Assembly: GCA_040221415.1 (NCBI GenBank) | Contig: JAVKEN010000014.1 | Span: 1 to 64,000, forward strand | Source of the DNA: JAVKEN01 sp040221415 | Lineage (GTDB): Bacteria > Pseudomonadota > Alphaproteobacteria > Rickettsiales > JABSSG01 | DNA: 64,000 nt | Reading direction: 5' to 3' | Part shown: positions 32,667 to 41,752 of the stretch, piece by piece | Layout of the letters: each line of letters begins with the position of its first letter | Numbering within the stretch: position 1 is the stretch's first letter | Program-made: the position numbers and the translations under genes | The notes under the pieces: model-generated | What the model was told of the DNA's origin: nothing | The model's input: only the letters and a program-made list of their open reading frames with translations | The model's database searches: none

Positions 32667-33320
32667 ATGTCAGGTGGCAAAATTGATTTAACTAAACTAA
32701 AGATAGATCCTTCACGTTTGGTAAAAGGAAATATTTTAACAGACGAGGAAATGGAGCATTACAGGCCTGGCTGTGTTCATATTGTTAAAATTAAAGGAGT
32801 CACCTTTACTTTCGGCTGCCTGCATAGTGGAGAAATTACATTTGTATCTCGCGATGTAAATGAATTGTTAAATCCAACAACAGCAGAACCAGATGCACCT
32901 ACAGCAGCAGCACCTCCTCCTCCGCCTACTACTGCTGCACCTAAACCTCTTGATAAAGAATCTCCCCCAGCATCACCTCAGAGGCCTGCTTCTATAGAAA
33001 AAATAGCCCCTTCTGCATCTGAAAGAAAAGGAGAAAGTGGAGAAGATGGGGATGGTGAAGAAGAATTAGAAGAAGAGGTATTGGAGGAAGGCGCAGGAGG
33101 AGCAATTACAGGACCTCCCAGAGCTGGGCTTCTTGCAACAGCATGGGGGGATGGAGAAGATTCAGAAGAAACACCGCCGCCTCACGTAGAATTAACAGTT
33201 GCTGGTGCTGGAACAATTGGTGGAGGAGCGGGAATTATAGGAGGTGGCGCTTTTGGTGGGGGTATTGGTGGCACCGGAGCTTTTATGGCCGCAGCAGCAG
33301 ACGACTCTTCGCATTTATAA
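32667..33320 (+). CDS. MSGGK-type protein, 217 aa
   Basis: Starts MSGGKIDLTKLKIDPSRL, four bases after the previous stop. Residues 30-70 form the ordered patch (CVHIVKIKGVTFTFGCLHSG, SRDVNELLNP) that resembles the 312-aa array member. Then a Pro/Ala stretch, an acidic run (GDGEEELEEEVLEEG) and a Gly-rich C-terminus (GGGAFGGGIGGTGAF). Last gene of the tight array. No family is recognised. Confidence 0.68.
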   Translation: MSGGKIDLTKLKIDPSRLVKGNILTDEEMEHYRPGCVHIVKIKGVTFTFGCLHSGEITFVSRDVNELLNPTTAEPDAPTAAAPPPPPTTAAPKPLDKESPPASPQRPASIEKIAPSASERKGESGEDGDGEEELEEEVLEEGAGGAITGPPRAGLLATAWGDGEDSEETPPPHVELTVAGAGTIGGGAGIIGGGAFGGGIGGTGAFMAAAADDSSHL

Positions 33321-33352
33321 TTATTAATTACTAAAATTAAAAAGTTAATAAA

Positions 33353-33384
33353 TTAACTATTTGTTAATTTGGTGCTGCTAAAAT
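33353..33384 (+). promoter_or_regulatory. CtrA-like box with -10, upstream of the 360-aa gene
   Basis: TTAACTATTTGTTAAT (33353-33368) is an exact TTAA-N7-TTAA site. TAAAAT follows after exactly 10 bases (33379-33384), 33 bases before the start codon. Confidence 0.7.
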
Positions 33385-33417
33385 TTAGCTACCCTCTAAC
33401 TATATAAGGTACTCACC

Positions 33418-34500
33418 ATGCCCAAAAGAAGATACTCCAGCCCAGTAATAGAAAAATATGATAGCAGATTTAATAACAACAAGCATAAATTAGGAGCTGT
33501 AAAAGGCCCTTGTAAAGAAGCAATTGAAAGAATTGACCATCTTGGTTTAGACCGAGCTTTTCATGATGGAGATGCCGGCAGGTCTGCAGCAACAAGAGTT
33601 GCCAGAGCTGAACGCAGAGAGAAAAAAGCAGCTGATGGAGTTTTTAACAAAACTTCACGTGATTTATATCATGAAGCTTGGGAAGAGTTTACCCATAGGT
33701 TTGATGAAGGCACCCCTACTCGCGATTATCACGGCCGTGAATTAAACAGAGCCGAAGCTAGGTTTGAATCTGTAGTTGCAGCTGGAATGTATGCAGCTGC
33801 ACAAGTATTTATTCATGATGGTACAGAGCTTCAAGCTTATACGGCAGCCAGAGTTGCAATGCGTGCCGAAGTGAATCGCACTGCTAGAATGGATATAGCT
33901 CACGAAAGAGGCGAGGAATTTACTGAAGCTGCCCCTCCGCATATTGTGGCAGCAAGAGAAGAAGCTGCAACTACTAGAAATGCACCCCGAACTAAATACA
34001 GAAAAGATGATGAAGATGAAAGAGAAGATCCAGAAGATACAGGCGATGGTTTGGATGAAGAGGAACTCGACGGAGAAGAAGGTGCAGGAGCAGATTTACC
34101 AGACGAAGGTGACCATACTCCACGCAGTGAGGACATGTTCCCAAGCCTAACAAGAACTCCTCCGCCCTCTCCTGCTACAGCTACTACAGCAAGGGCTAGC
34201 GCGCGAGATAGTACAGAGGAAGGTGTAGCCGCTAGAGCGCCAAGCTTATCATTTGCTGAGGTAGTTGGCATAGCAACCAGAGGACAAGCTGCCCCACCGC
34301 CTGAAGATTTCTTTGTCCTCACTGTTGGCGGTCCAGTTCGAGAAGCTGGAGAACATCATGGACGTGCCGCCGGAGCTGGAGGAAGAAGATTGGAGCACCA
34401 TCCTCGCTTTGATTTAGATAGAGAAGCAACAGATGGACTTATTGGAACTTTAAATACTGTGGGTGGAATAGAAGATGGAAGTGGTGGCAGCTTTCACTAA
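33418..34500 (+). CDS. Hypothetical 360-aa protein, helical N-half, acidic C-half
   Basis: Starts MPKRRYSSPVIEKYDS. Residues 30-185 are helical and Ala/Arg/Glu-rich (KAADGVFNKTSRDLYHEAWE, ESVVAAGMYAAAQVFIHDG, AYTAARVAMRAEVNR), probably a folded domain. Residues 200-300 are acidic and disordered (DEEELDGEEGAGADLPDEG). The C-terminus is Gly-rich. No signal peptide and no family is recognised. It has its own CtrA-like promoter and converges on the beta-barrel gene. Confidence 0.7.
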   Translation: MPKRRYSSPVIEKYDSRFNNNKHKLGAVKGPCKEAIERIDHLGLDRAFHDGDAGRSAATRVARAERREKKAADGVFNKTSRDLYHEAWEEFTHRFDEGTPTRDYHGRELNRAEARFESVVAAGMYAAAQVFIHDGTELQAYTAARVAMRAEVNRTARMDIAHERGEEFTEAAPPHIVAAREEAATTRNAPRTKYRKDDEDEREDPEDTGDGLDEEELDGEEGAGADLPDEGDHTPRSEDMFPSLTRTPPPSPATATTARASARDSTEEGVAARAPSLSFAEVVGIATRGQAAPPPEDFFVLTVGGPVREAGEHHGRAAGAGGRRLEHHPRFDLDREATDGLIGTLNTVGGIEDGSGGSFH

Positions 34501-34520
34501 CCACCACCAAATTTGTATTA

Positions 34521-35246
34521 TTAGAAGCTGTACTTCAAACCAAGCATGAAGCTATTATCATCTAATTTAATTTTTGTGTTTGCATATGTCACAACATCAC
34601 CGTCTCCATTAGTGTATGTTACATTTTTCAATTTCGTCTTTAATAGATAACTATAGTTGTATTCAGCAAAAGCTACGAGATTTTTACCAAAATCCACCTC
34701 TGTACCTACACCAATGCTAGGGCCGTAGAACATTTTTGTTTCATCAGTTTTGTAAAATCTGGTAAGTGTATTTGCAGCCCAGCCTTCTCTTTCAATTTTA
34801 TTTCTACTAGCATTGACACCAAATTTTGCGTAAAGATTCATTCGATCAAACCTTGAACCAACCACCACCGAGGGTCTTAAAGAGAATTGATTAATAATTT
34901 GGTATCTATCTTTTGCACTATCATAGTTCTCAAATTCTTTATCTGAAAATCCCTTTGAAGCAAGAAGTTCAAAACCATAAAATAAATGATCTTTGCAGTC
35001 CACTCTGTAATCCACACCTAATAATACACCGTTTAAAGATTCATGCCCGGTGTTCCTGTTAGAGTTTGATGCTCCTGCATCACTTGAAGAGTCATACCTA
35101 AAATGGTTGTTAAGGTTGGTATGCACATAACCAAACTTAACACCCCAAGGGTCATTTTTCTTTGTTGCATGACCACCAGCTGAAGCTGCTGCCATTGATG
35201 CAAGACATGAAGTTATTAATGCAGTTTTTATTATTGTTTTAATCAT
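34521..35246 (-). CDS. Outer-membrane beta-barrel protein
   Basis: A 241-aa porin-like outer-membrane protein. The signal peptide is clear (IIKTALITSCLASMAAASAG). The mature part alternates amphipathic strands (VKFGYVHTNLNNHFRY, LLGVDYRVDCKDHLFYGFEL, NQFSLRPSVVVGSRFD, AFAEYNYSYLLKTKL) and ends NSFMLGLKYSF with a terminal aromatic, the usual barrel-assembly signal. It resembles the 8-strand Omp25/OmpA-type barrels of alphaproteobacteria. Surface adhesin or structural role possible; not determined. Confidence 0.85.
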   Translation of the reverse strand: MIKTIIKTALITSCLASMAAASAGGHATKKNDPWGVKFGYVHTNLNNHFRYDSSSDAGASNSNRNTGHESLNGVLLGVDYRVDCKDHLFYGFELLASKGFSDKEFENYDSAKDRYQIINQFSLRPSVVVGSRFDRMNLYAKFGVNASRNKIEREGWAANTLTRFYKTDETKMFYGPSIGVGTEVDFGKNLVAFAEYNYSYLLKTKLKNVTYTNGDGDVVTYANTKIKLDDNSFMLGLKYSF

Positions 35247-35356
35247 TTGCTATCCCATATATTAAATTTCTGGTTGAAACTGTAATTCAGATAATGATTC
35301 TAGGCAATATTTTTTATCTCTTGCAGATAATTTTTCTTATCACTAAGCTAAATATC

Positions 35357-36559
35357 ATGAAAAACACAAAACTTCATAGATCCTTATCACTATTTTCCAT
35401 AACAATGTATGGCATTGGAAGTATTTTGGGAGCTGGGATATATGTTCTTGTTGGCAAGGTTTCAGGTCATGCTGGCATTTTTGCACCAGCATCTTTTTTA
35501 GTCGCAGCAATTGTTGCTACATTTACTGCAATTTCTTATGCCAACTTATCTTCAAGTATTCCAAAATCAGGGGGAGAGTTTGCATATATTTCTAAAGCTT
35601 TTAAATCAGAAAAATTTGCTTTGCTTATTGCATGTGGGGTAATGTTATCAGGCAGCATTTCCTCAGCCACTATGGCAAATGGTTTCGTGGGATATTTGCA
35701 AGTTTTTACTGGTATTCATGCTAGCATTATCATCTCTGCATTTGTTTTGATCCTAGGAGCCTTGTCAATTTGGGGGATTCAACAATCTGCTTTTTTAGTA
35801 ACTGCTTTTGCCTTTATAGAATTTGCTGGCTTAATTTTTGTAGTTTACTGCCTGCATGACAATACAAATCTTATAAGCTCAAGACTTACAGAGGCAATTA
35901 GTGATTTTAATTTTTCAACAACAACACCAATTCTCGCCGGATCATTCATTGCTTTCTTCGCATTTATTGGATTTGAAGACATGGTTAATATTGCAGAGGA
36001 AGTAAAGAATCCTAAACGTAATATGTATTTATCAATAATTTTTGCTCTGATTGTCACATCAACTATTTATATATTAATCTCTTTATTTGCCAGCATATCA
36101 CTTACACCTGAACAATTACAAAATTCAACAGCTCCCATGGCAGATCTGATAGCATCAAAGGGTTATAATCCAAAAATCATCAGCGTAGTCAGTTTGTTCT
36201 CAATATCAAATGGCGCTATAGTGCAAATGGTAATGGCAGCGAGAATTTTATTTAGTATCTCACGCAAAGGAATTATACCCAAGATTTTTAGCAATATTCA
36301 CTCTGAGACAAGAACACCCATTTACGCAACTTTATTGATAATTTTATTTATTTTATTTTTAGCTCTATTCCTTGAACTTGAAACATTGGCTGAAATGGCA
36401 AGCTTCGTAATATTGCTAGTGTTTACCACAATAAATATCTCTTGGTTTCTTATTCAAAGATCTATGGTTGAACGAAGCCTGATAAGTGTAACTATACCCA
36501 TTGCTGGAGCAATAACCTCGTTCGGTATGGTTGTCTTTAAACTTTACACCCTTATTTAA
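35357..36559 (+). CDS. APC-family amino-acid permease
   Basis: A 400-aa transporter of the amino acid-polyamine-organocation family, with about 12 hydrophobic helices. ATG 35357 gives MKNTKLHRSLSLFS and the conserved first-helix motif YGIGSILGAGIYVLVG; the longer frame adds an unlikely hydrophobic lead. The family block FFAFIGFEDMVNIAEEVKNPKRN lies at about 190-212. It probably imports an amino acid from the host; substrate not readable. It overlaps cox11 tail-to-tail by 8 bases. Confidence 0.9.
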   Translation: MKNTKLHRSLSLFSITMYGIGSILGAGIYVLVGKVSGHAGIFAPASFLVAAIVATFTAISYANLSSSIPKSGGEFAYISKAFKSEKFALLIACGVMLSGSISSATMANGFVGYLQVFTGIHASIIISAFVLILGALSIWGIQQSAFLVTAFAFIEFAGLIFVVYCLHDNTNLISSRLTEAISDFNFSTTTPILAGSFIAFFAFIGFEDMVNIAEEVKNPKRNMYLSIIFALIVTSTIYILISLFASISLTPEQLQNSTAPMADLIASKGYNPKIISVVSLFSISNGAIVQMVMAARILFSISRKGIIPKIFSNIHSETRTPIYATLLIILFILFLALFLELETLAEMASFVILLVFTTINISWFLIQRSMVERSLISVTIPIAGAITSFGMVVFKLYTLI

Positions 36560-37073
36560 CTAGATAAAACTTATAGGATAAAGTGAGTTGATCTAGATGT
36601 TTTACATCTGGATCCTCATCCATTTCTGGATCGATAAAGAACGATACAGGCATCATCATTTCTTGCCCTGGTTGCAGAAGCTGCTCCTGAAAACAAAAAC
36701 ACTGGATTTTATTGAAATAAATCCCAGCCTTAAAAGGTGCCACATTATATACAGAAGTACCAATTATTGGTTTATCCGACTTGTTTTTAGCGAAATAAAA
36801 TACTAATGCGTTTTCTCCCGTGGTGACTTCCACTTCATTCTGAAGAGGCTTGAATTCCCAAGGTAAACTTGGATCTATATTTGCATCGAATCTTACTTTG
36901 ATTTTCTTTTTACCAATTTTATCTGAAACTTTGATTGCCTTTTGTGTTGTGCCACCATAACCAGTGATTTTACAAAAGATGTTATATAAAGGAACAAATG
37001 CATAGGCGAAGGCTACCATCCCTATGACTATTGAAGCGATCGCAACACCAAGACTTTGATTGCTTTTTGACAC
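36552..37073 (-). CDS. ctaG: Cytochrome c oxidase assembly protein Cox11
   Basis: Cox11/CtaG delivers copper to the CuB site of cytochrome oxidase subunit I. It is 173 aa with one N-terminal membrane anchor (AIASIVIGMVAFAYAFVPLY) and a periplasmic beta domain. The copper-binding CFCFQEQ block (about 130) is intact, preceded by PLYNIFCKITGYGG. The start is GTG with AAGGAAATA before it. Standalone gene, not next to oxidase genes here. Shows that the organism respires with an aa3-type oxidase. Confidence 0.93.
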   Translation of the reverse strand: MSKSNQSLGVAIASIVIGMVAFAYAFVPLYNIFCKITGYGGTTQKAIKVSDKIGKKKIKVRFDANIDPSLPWEFKPLQNEVEVTTGENALVFYFAKNKSDKPIIGTSVYNVAPFKAGIYFNKIQCFCFQEQLLQPGQEMMMPVSFFIDPEMDEDPDVKHLDQLTLSYKFYLVK

Positions 37074-37184
37074 TATTTCCTTTTTTGAAGCAGCATAACA
37101 TAAGCACCCAAAAATAAAAATTTAAACTTGATTAAACTCGTATCTTAATTCTTAATAGAACAAAGATACTAAAGAGGGAAATCT

Positions 37185-37835
37185 ATGAAATTATATGTAT
37201 ACGACCATTGTCCATATTGCGTAAAAGCAAGAATGATTTTTGGACTTAAACATGTTGAATTTGATTTAGAGTTCCTTCTCAATGATGATGAAAAGACCCC
37301 TATAGAAATGGTGGGGCAAAAAATGGTGCCAATTTTAGAATTAGATAATGGAAAATATATGCCTGAAAGTATGGACATCGTTCATTATATTGACTCGGAA
37401 TTTAGTAAGCATAAAATAGTAAACCCCTCTTCTAACGGAAAAATAATAGACTGGATTGATGAAACTACTCATGAAATGTACCAACTTGCCATGCCTAGAT
37501 GGGTTCAAGTAGATTTGCCTGAGTTTAGAACAAGAGGAGCTATTGAATATTTTATCAAAAAGAAAGAAAAATATGTCGGCCCCTTTGAAGAGCTTCTTCA
37601 GGAGTCAGATAGATTTATTGAATCTATGAACAAAAAGCTTATAGAATTAGATAAGCTTATACATTCTGAAGATTCAGCTGAAGGAAAATTATCAGATACT
37701 GATTTTCATTTATTCGCAGAGCTCAGATCTTTATCTATTGTAAAAGGTATAATATTCCCTAAAAAAACCCTGTCTTATCTACATAAGATGCACAAAATGG
37801 CAAAAATACCTTTGCATGATGAAATGGCTATCTAG
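37185..37835 (+). CDS. grxB: Glutaredoxin 2
   Basis: A 216-aa GrxB-type glutaredoxin with a GST-like fold. The active site CPYC lies in YDHCPYCVKARMIFG (residues 9-12). The thioredoxin-like N-domain (VGQKMVPILELDNGKYMPES, cis-Pro loop) is followed by an all-helical C-domain. It reduces protein disulfides and glutathione mixed disulfides in the cytoplasm. AGAGGG precedes ATG. Its stop overlaps the convergent 502-aa gene by four bases. Confidence 0.92.
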   Translation: MKLYVYDHCPYCVKARMIFGLKHVEFDLEFLLNDDEKTPIEMVGQKMVPILELDNGKYMPESMDIVHYIDSEFSKHKIVNPSSNGKIIDWIDETTHEMYQLAMPRWVQVDLPEFRTRGAIEYFIKKKEKYVGPFEELLQESDRFIESMNKKLIELDKLIHSEDSAEGKLSDTDFHLFAELRSLSIVKGIIFPKKTLSYLHKMHKMAKIPLHDEMAI

Positions 37836-39340
37836 GTAAATAATCCCTCTACACACCGAACTAAAGCTTCTGCCGGGTCATCTATTTCATTTGTACAAGT
37901 AGTCCCTGCTGCTGATCCAGTTCCGAGCGTTTTTCCATCTTCGTATCGTCTATACGCTACTTGGAAACAATCCAGCATAGTATTAACCATAGAAGATAGA
38001 TCAGTAAGAGACCCTGAATAATTAGTAGTACTTTCCCAGGTAATACCTGTTCCTGTTCCTGTTCCATAACAGACCTTAATTGAATCTGCAGACGAAAGCT
38101 CCCCTGCACTATCAAGCCTTGCTTTCTCGTCTAAAGCAAGTATCGCAGCATGAACATCACTACCAACACCACTGATATCAGCTGTTCCAGCATCTTGCTT
38201 CAGATTTAAAATAGCCTCGGTGACTGTGTCACCTACGACACTAATATCATAATGTCCAATCGCACTTGTTATTGAAACAGGAGCTTGAGCTATACCCCCT
38301 GTAAGACCTGTACTGAATTTTGCAGATGGAAAAGAAGTAGAAAATGCAATCGTAACTGAGGCAACTGCTGCTGCAAGTCCGGCAGGGGTATCTGCCACAC
38401 CAGTTCCATCAATAGCTGTATTCAAAGCCCCAGCTACAGAGTCAGCATCAGTATAGGCACTAAACGCACTTCCTGTTCCAGCGATCAACCGTTCTATATC
38501 CTGACGTATCTCAGCCGCAGTGAACTCAGATGAGTCGTGATCAAGTGTATTATATATTGCTGTAGCTAGAGAGCTGGCCGTATAACCACTGTCATCTACT
38601 GCATCTATTAAAGATGCTTTTGATGTGTCGCCTCCTGTTCCTGTTCCAGTAAATCCAGCAGTTAGCTCGGCTAAAGTAGCGCCAATAGTAACACCTTCCA
38701 TTGCACTAGCAAGATTACTAATCAAAGATGTACCACTTCCTGTTGCTGATTCTACTGCAGAATCTAGAGCAGACTGAACAGCATCAATATCAGCATAGAC
38801 AGATGCAGTAATTCCGGCTGTAAATGACCAACTTAAATATGAAACAGCAGAATTTGGATAAGAAGCATAATTTATTGCATTTAAAACTGCTGTAGATAAA
38901 TCAAGAGTAGTGCTATATGACTTGCTATCCACTAACACAGACTCTAATCTGTCTTTTAATATTGAAGCAGTCGGAGTTTGGGCTGCACCATCACGATCAA
39001 ATTTATACGATAGAGATACACCTCCAATAGCTTCAGTAATAGTATTTGGAACATAATTCATACCGCCAATCTGAGCGATAGCTAGCTCTGCTTCTACAGC
39101 AGAATGAAACTGACTTAAAGCTTGCAATACAGATTTCGACTGAGCACTAACATCTAAACCTCCTATGATAGCGTCCATTCCTGCTAAGGCATATTTGTCA
39201 CCATTACTACTAGTAAACTCTGCAAAAGTCCCTTCTCCTGTTCCTGTAAAAAATGTGTTAATTGCCCCTGTAGATGGCAATTTGTATGAAATTGCTTGAT
39301 GTAAATTTTGCAATCTAGTGATTGATGTTAACGCCGCCAT
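37832..39340 (-). CDS. Low-complexity Ala/Ser/Thr/Gly-rich protein, 502 aa
   Basis: ATG 39340 (MAALTSITRLQNLHQ) has AAGGT upstream and is preferred to TTG 39355. The protein is unusually poor in Lys and Arg. It contains degenerate repeat units with phrases such as FTGTGEGTF, FTGTGTGGD, IDGTGVADTPAGLAAAV and helical TASSLATAIYNTLDHD. The C-terminus has three Cys (TTCTNEIDD, LVRCVEG, TMLDCFQV). Possibly a fibrous or surface-exposed repeat protein, but no export signal is seen. No family is recognised. A CtrA-like box is upstream. Confidence 0.7.
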   Translation of the reverse strand: MAALTSITRLQNLHQAISYKLPSTGAINTFFTGTGEGTFAEFTSSNGDKYALAGMDAIIGGLDVSAQSKSVLQALSQFHSAVEAELAIAQIGGMNYVPNTITEAIGGVSLSYKFDRDGAAQTPTASILKDRLESVLVDSKSYSTTLDLSTAVLNAINYASYPNSAVSYLSWSFTAGITASVYADIDAVQSALDSAVESATGSGTSLISNLASAMEGVTIGATLAELTAGFTGTGTGGDTSKASLIDAVDDSGYTASSLATAIYNTLDHDSSEFTAAEIRQDIERLIAGTGSAFSAYTDADSVAGALNTAIDGTGVADTPAGLAAAVASVTIAFSTSFPSAKFSTGLTGGIAQAPVSITSAIGHYDISVVGDTVTEAILNLKQDAGTADISGVGSDVHAAILALDEKARLDSAGELSSADSIKVCYGTGTGTGITWESTTNYSGSLTDLSSMVNTMLDCFQVAYRRYEDGKTLGTGSAAGTTCTNEIDDPAEALVRCVEGLFT

Positions 39341-39368
39341 AAATTTTACCTTCAAATTGTTAAAAGTA

Positions 39369-39400
39369 ATTTTTGCAAATAAGTGTAAATAAAACGTTAA
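39369..39400 (-). promoter_or_regulatory. CtrA-like box upstream of the 502-aa gene
   Basis: On the minus strand TTAACGTTTTATTTAC (39385-39400) matches with one mismatch. AAAAAT follows after 10 bases (39369-39374), a poor -10. Confidence 0.5.
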
Positions 39401-39446
39401 AGATTAGAATATTTTTTCAACTAATATTTGACTTATTATATTGTCA

Positions 39447-39478
39447 TTAACCATTTATTAACAAAGGAGTGAGAAAAT
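39447..39478 (+). promoter_or_regulatory. CtrA-like box upstream of the 265-aa gene
   Basis: TTAACCATTTATTAAC (39447-39462) is an exact TTAA-N7-TTAAC site. GAAAAT follows after 10 bases (39473-39478). It lies 47 bases from the box of the divergent 502-aa gene. Confidence 0.6.
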
Positions 39479-39500
39479 TATAAAAACCTACTAGGTAAGG

Positions 39501-40298
39501 ATGATGAAAGATAAACCAGACTTTTCTGTAGTTAGAACAGAGACAGAGCTATTGGCCACAATGGCTCTTTTTTTTTATAACTTTGCTAAGCAACCTTCAT
39601 ACCAAATAATTATTGACGATGCTCTTCCTCCAGAAGATCAGCTGATTCGGATGAGAGATCCCGTAGATCACGGAGATGAATTTGACCTAGAAGAATTTTT
39701 TTCCGAGATTAAGCATGAAGCAGAAGTTGGACTGCATGTTGCAGGTGTTAACCCCTTGGACCTTGAAGTAAGAGAACAAAATGATCACTATATTTATAAT
39801 GTTATTGTTACTCCAAGAGTTGAAGTTGGAGAGCGAATTGAGGATCAGCATATTATTTACGAAGTAACAACTACTGATCAGTTTGGTAGAGAGGCTGATG
39901 CTGATTACAGAATAATTGAAGAAGATGATAGGCAAGTATTAATATTCACACCATTTAACTTGCAATATGAGATGATAGGTCACGAAGCAAGGATAAACTT
40001 GGATCGAGTTCACGCAGGAGAAGAGTTTTATGAAGTTGAATACCAATTTACACTGAGACAAGAAGAAGATAGAGACCCTCACCTTGTAACTGCAGAAATT
40101 GCACATGAAAGAATTGATGCTTACGATGAAAGACTCCCAAGTCCAGTGGCAGTTAGAGTGAACCCTTTTGCAGCTTTTTTAGACGATGACTCTGAAAATG
40201 AAGAAGAGGAGAATGAGCCAGAAACACCCTCTTTGTCAGCAAAAATTCATGGAGACTTACCTCATCATAGCCTAGATGGTGAAGAAGAGCTGCCCTAA
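39501..40298 (+). CDS. Hypothetical acidic 265-aa protein
   Basis: Two adjacent ATGs follow AGGTAAGG; either could start it (MMKDKPDFSVV). Residues 10-30 are a helix (TELLATMALFFYNFAKQ). Residues 85-205 look like repeated beta strands (HYIYNVIVTPRVEVGERIED, EVEYQFTLRQEEDRD). The tail is acidic (DDDSENEEEENEPE). No signal peptide and no family is recognised. It diverges from the 502-aa gene, both with CtrA-like boxes. Confidence 0.68.
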   Translation: MMKDKPDFSVVRTETELLATMALFFYNFAKQPSYQIIIDDALPPEDQLIRMRDPVDHGDEFDLEEFFSEIKHEAEVGLHVAGVNPLDLEVREQNDHYIYNVIVTPRVEVGERIEDQHIIYEVTTTDQFGREADADYRIIEEDDRQVLIFTPFNLQYEMIGHEARINLDRVHAGEEFYEVEYQFTLRQEEDRDPHLVTAEIAHERIDAYDERLPSPVAVRVNPFAAFLDDDSENEEEENEPETPSLSAKIHGDLPHHSLDGEEELP

Positions 40299-41743
40299 GA
40301 AAGTTTTTGCTTTAGGATTTCATTTACAACTTTAGGGTTTGCTTTACCGCCTGTTCCTTTCATGGTTTGCCCAACAAAGAAACCAAATAATTTGTCTTTC
40401 CCAGATTTATATTGCTCAACCTTGTCACCATTATCAGCAAGTATTTTATCAATAATAGCTTCAATCTCGGAACTGTCCGTTATTTGCTTAAGACCTTTCG
40501 ACTCAACTATTTTTGTTGCTTCCTCACCTGTTTCAAACATTTCATCAAACACATCCTTGGCAATTTTACCAGAAATTGTATCGTCCGTTATCAGGCTTAT
40601 TAGACCCGCAAACTTAGCTGGCGTAACTTTAGAAGTAGCTACCGTCTGATCATTTTTGTTTAACCTTGCAAAAAACTCACCAGAAATCCAATTTGCAGCA
40701 AGCTTAGGGTTACACAACTTAGAAACCTCATCAAAAAACTCAGCAGCATCTTTATCTACTGATAAAACAGATGCATCATAAGGAGTTAGCCCAAATTCCT
40801 GCATATAACGTTTTTTCTTATGATCCGGAAGTTCTGGAAGCTGCGCCCTCACTTTATCAATATATGCTTCATCAAGATTGATACTTAAAAGATCAGGGTC
40901 TGGAAAATATCTGTAATCATGCGCATTTTCTTTTGATCTTAAGGTGCGCGTTTCTCCTGTGCTAACGTTAAACAAACGTGTCTCTTGATCAACTGTACCA
41001 CCATTCTCTATAAGGTCTATTTGACGCTCCACTTCATATTCAATTGCTCTGATAATATATCTTACAGAATTTAGATTTTTTATTTCACATCTTGTCCCGA
41101 GTTCATCACCTGGTTTTCTGACAGAAATATTTGCATCGCAACGAAGCGAGCCTTTCTCCATGTCCCCATCACATGTACCAAGATATCTCAATATGTTGCG
41201 TAACTTCTTAACGAACTCACCTGCCTCAAAACTTGAGCGCATATCAGGCTCAGTCACAATTTCCATCAATGCAACTCCAGAACGATTCAAATCAATCAAA
41301 CTATATTCAGGCGATTGATCATGCATGCTTTTCCCAGCATCTTGTTCAAGGTGTATATGGTGGATACCAACTTTTTTTGATTCATTTTCATTTAAATCAA
41401 TTTCTACAAAACCACTACCAACAATAGGATGGTACATTTGTGAGATTTGGTAACCTTGTGGAAGATCTGCATAAAAATAATTCTTTCTATCAAATCTTGA
41501 ATATTTATTAATTTCACAATTTAATCCAAGGCCAGTTTTGACGGCTTGCTCTACACAATACTCATTTAAAACTGGTAACATCCCAGGAAGTGCGCAATCC
41601 ACCAAGGAAACTTGTGAATTAGGTGCTCCGCCAAATTCTGTTGAAGCTCCTGAAAACAACTTGCTTTTAGAAGTCACCTGAGCATGTATCTCAAGCCCAA
41701 TTACAACTTCCCAATCTCCAGTTTTACCTTTTACTAAGTTCAT
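40295..41743 (-). CDS. gatB: Aspartyl/glutamyl-tRNA amidotransferase subunit B
   Basis: GatB, 482 aa, the kinase and tRNA-binding subunit of GatCAB. It phosphorylates Glu- or Asp-tRNA before GatA-supplied ammonia converts it to Gln- or Asn-tRNA. The N-terminal block VVIGLEIHAQVTSKSKLFSG, the cradle motifs (DRKNYFYADLPQGYQISQM, RSGVALMEIVTEPD) and the C-terminal YqeY-like domain ending MKGTGGKANPKVVNEIL are complete. The operon runs gatC, gatA, a tautomerase-like gene, then gatB. Confidence 0.96.
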   Translation of the reverse strand: MNLVKGKTGDWEVVIGLEIHAQVTSKSKLFSGASTEFGGAPNSQVSLVDCALPGMLPVLNEYCVEQAVKTGLGLNCEINKYSRFDRKNYFYADLPQGYQISQMYHPIVGSGFVEIDLNENESKKVGIHHIHLEQDAGKSMHDQSPEYSLIDLNRSGVALMEIVTEPDMRSSFEAGEFVKKLRNILRYLGTCDGDMEKGSLRCDANISVRKPGDELGTRCEIKNLNSVRYIIRAIEYEVERQIDLIENGGTVDQETRLFNVSTGETRTLRSKENAHDYRYFPDPDLLSINLDEAYIDKVRAQLPELPDHKKKRYMQEFGLTPYDASVLSVDKDAAEFFDEVSKLCNPKLAANWISGEFFARLNKNDQTVATSKVTPAKFAGLISLITDDTISGKIAKDVFDEMFETGEEATKIVESKGLKQITDSSEIEAIIDKILADNGDKVEQYKSGKDKLFGFFVGQTMKGTGGKANPKVVNEILKQKLS

Positions 41744-41752
41744 AATTTCTAC

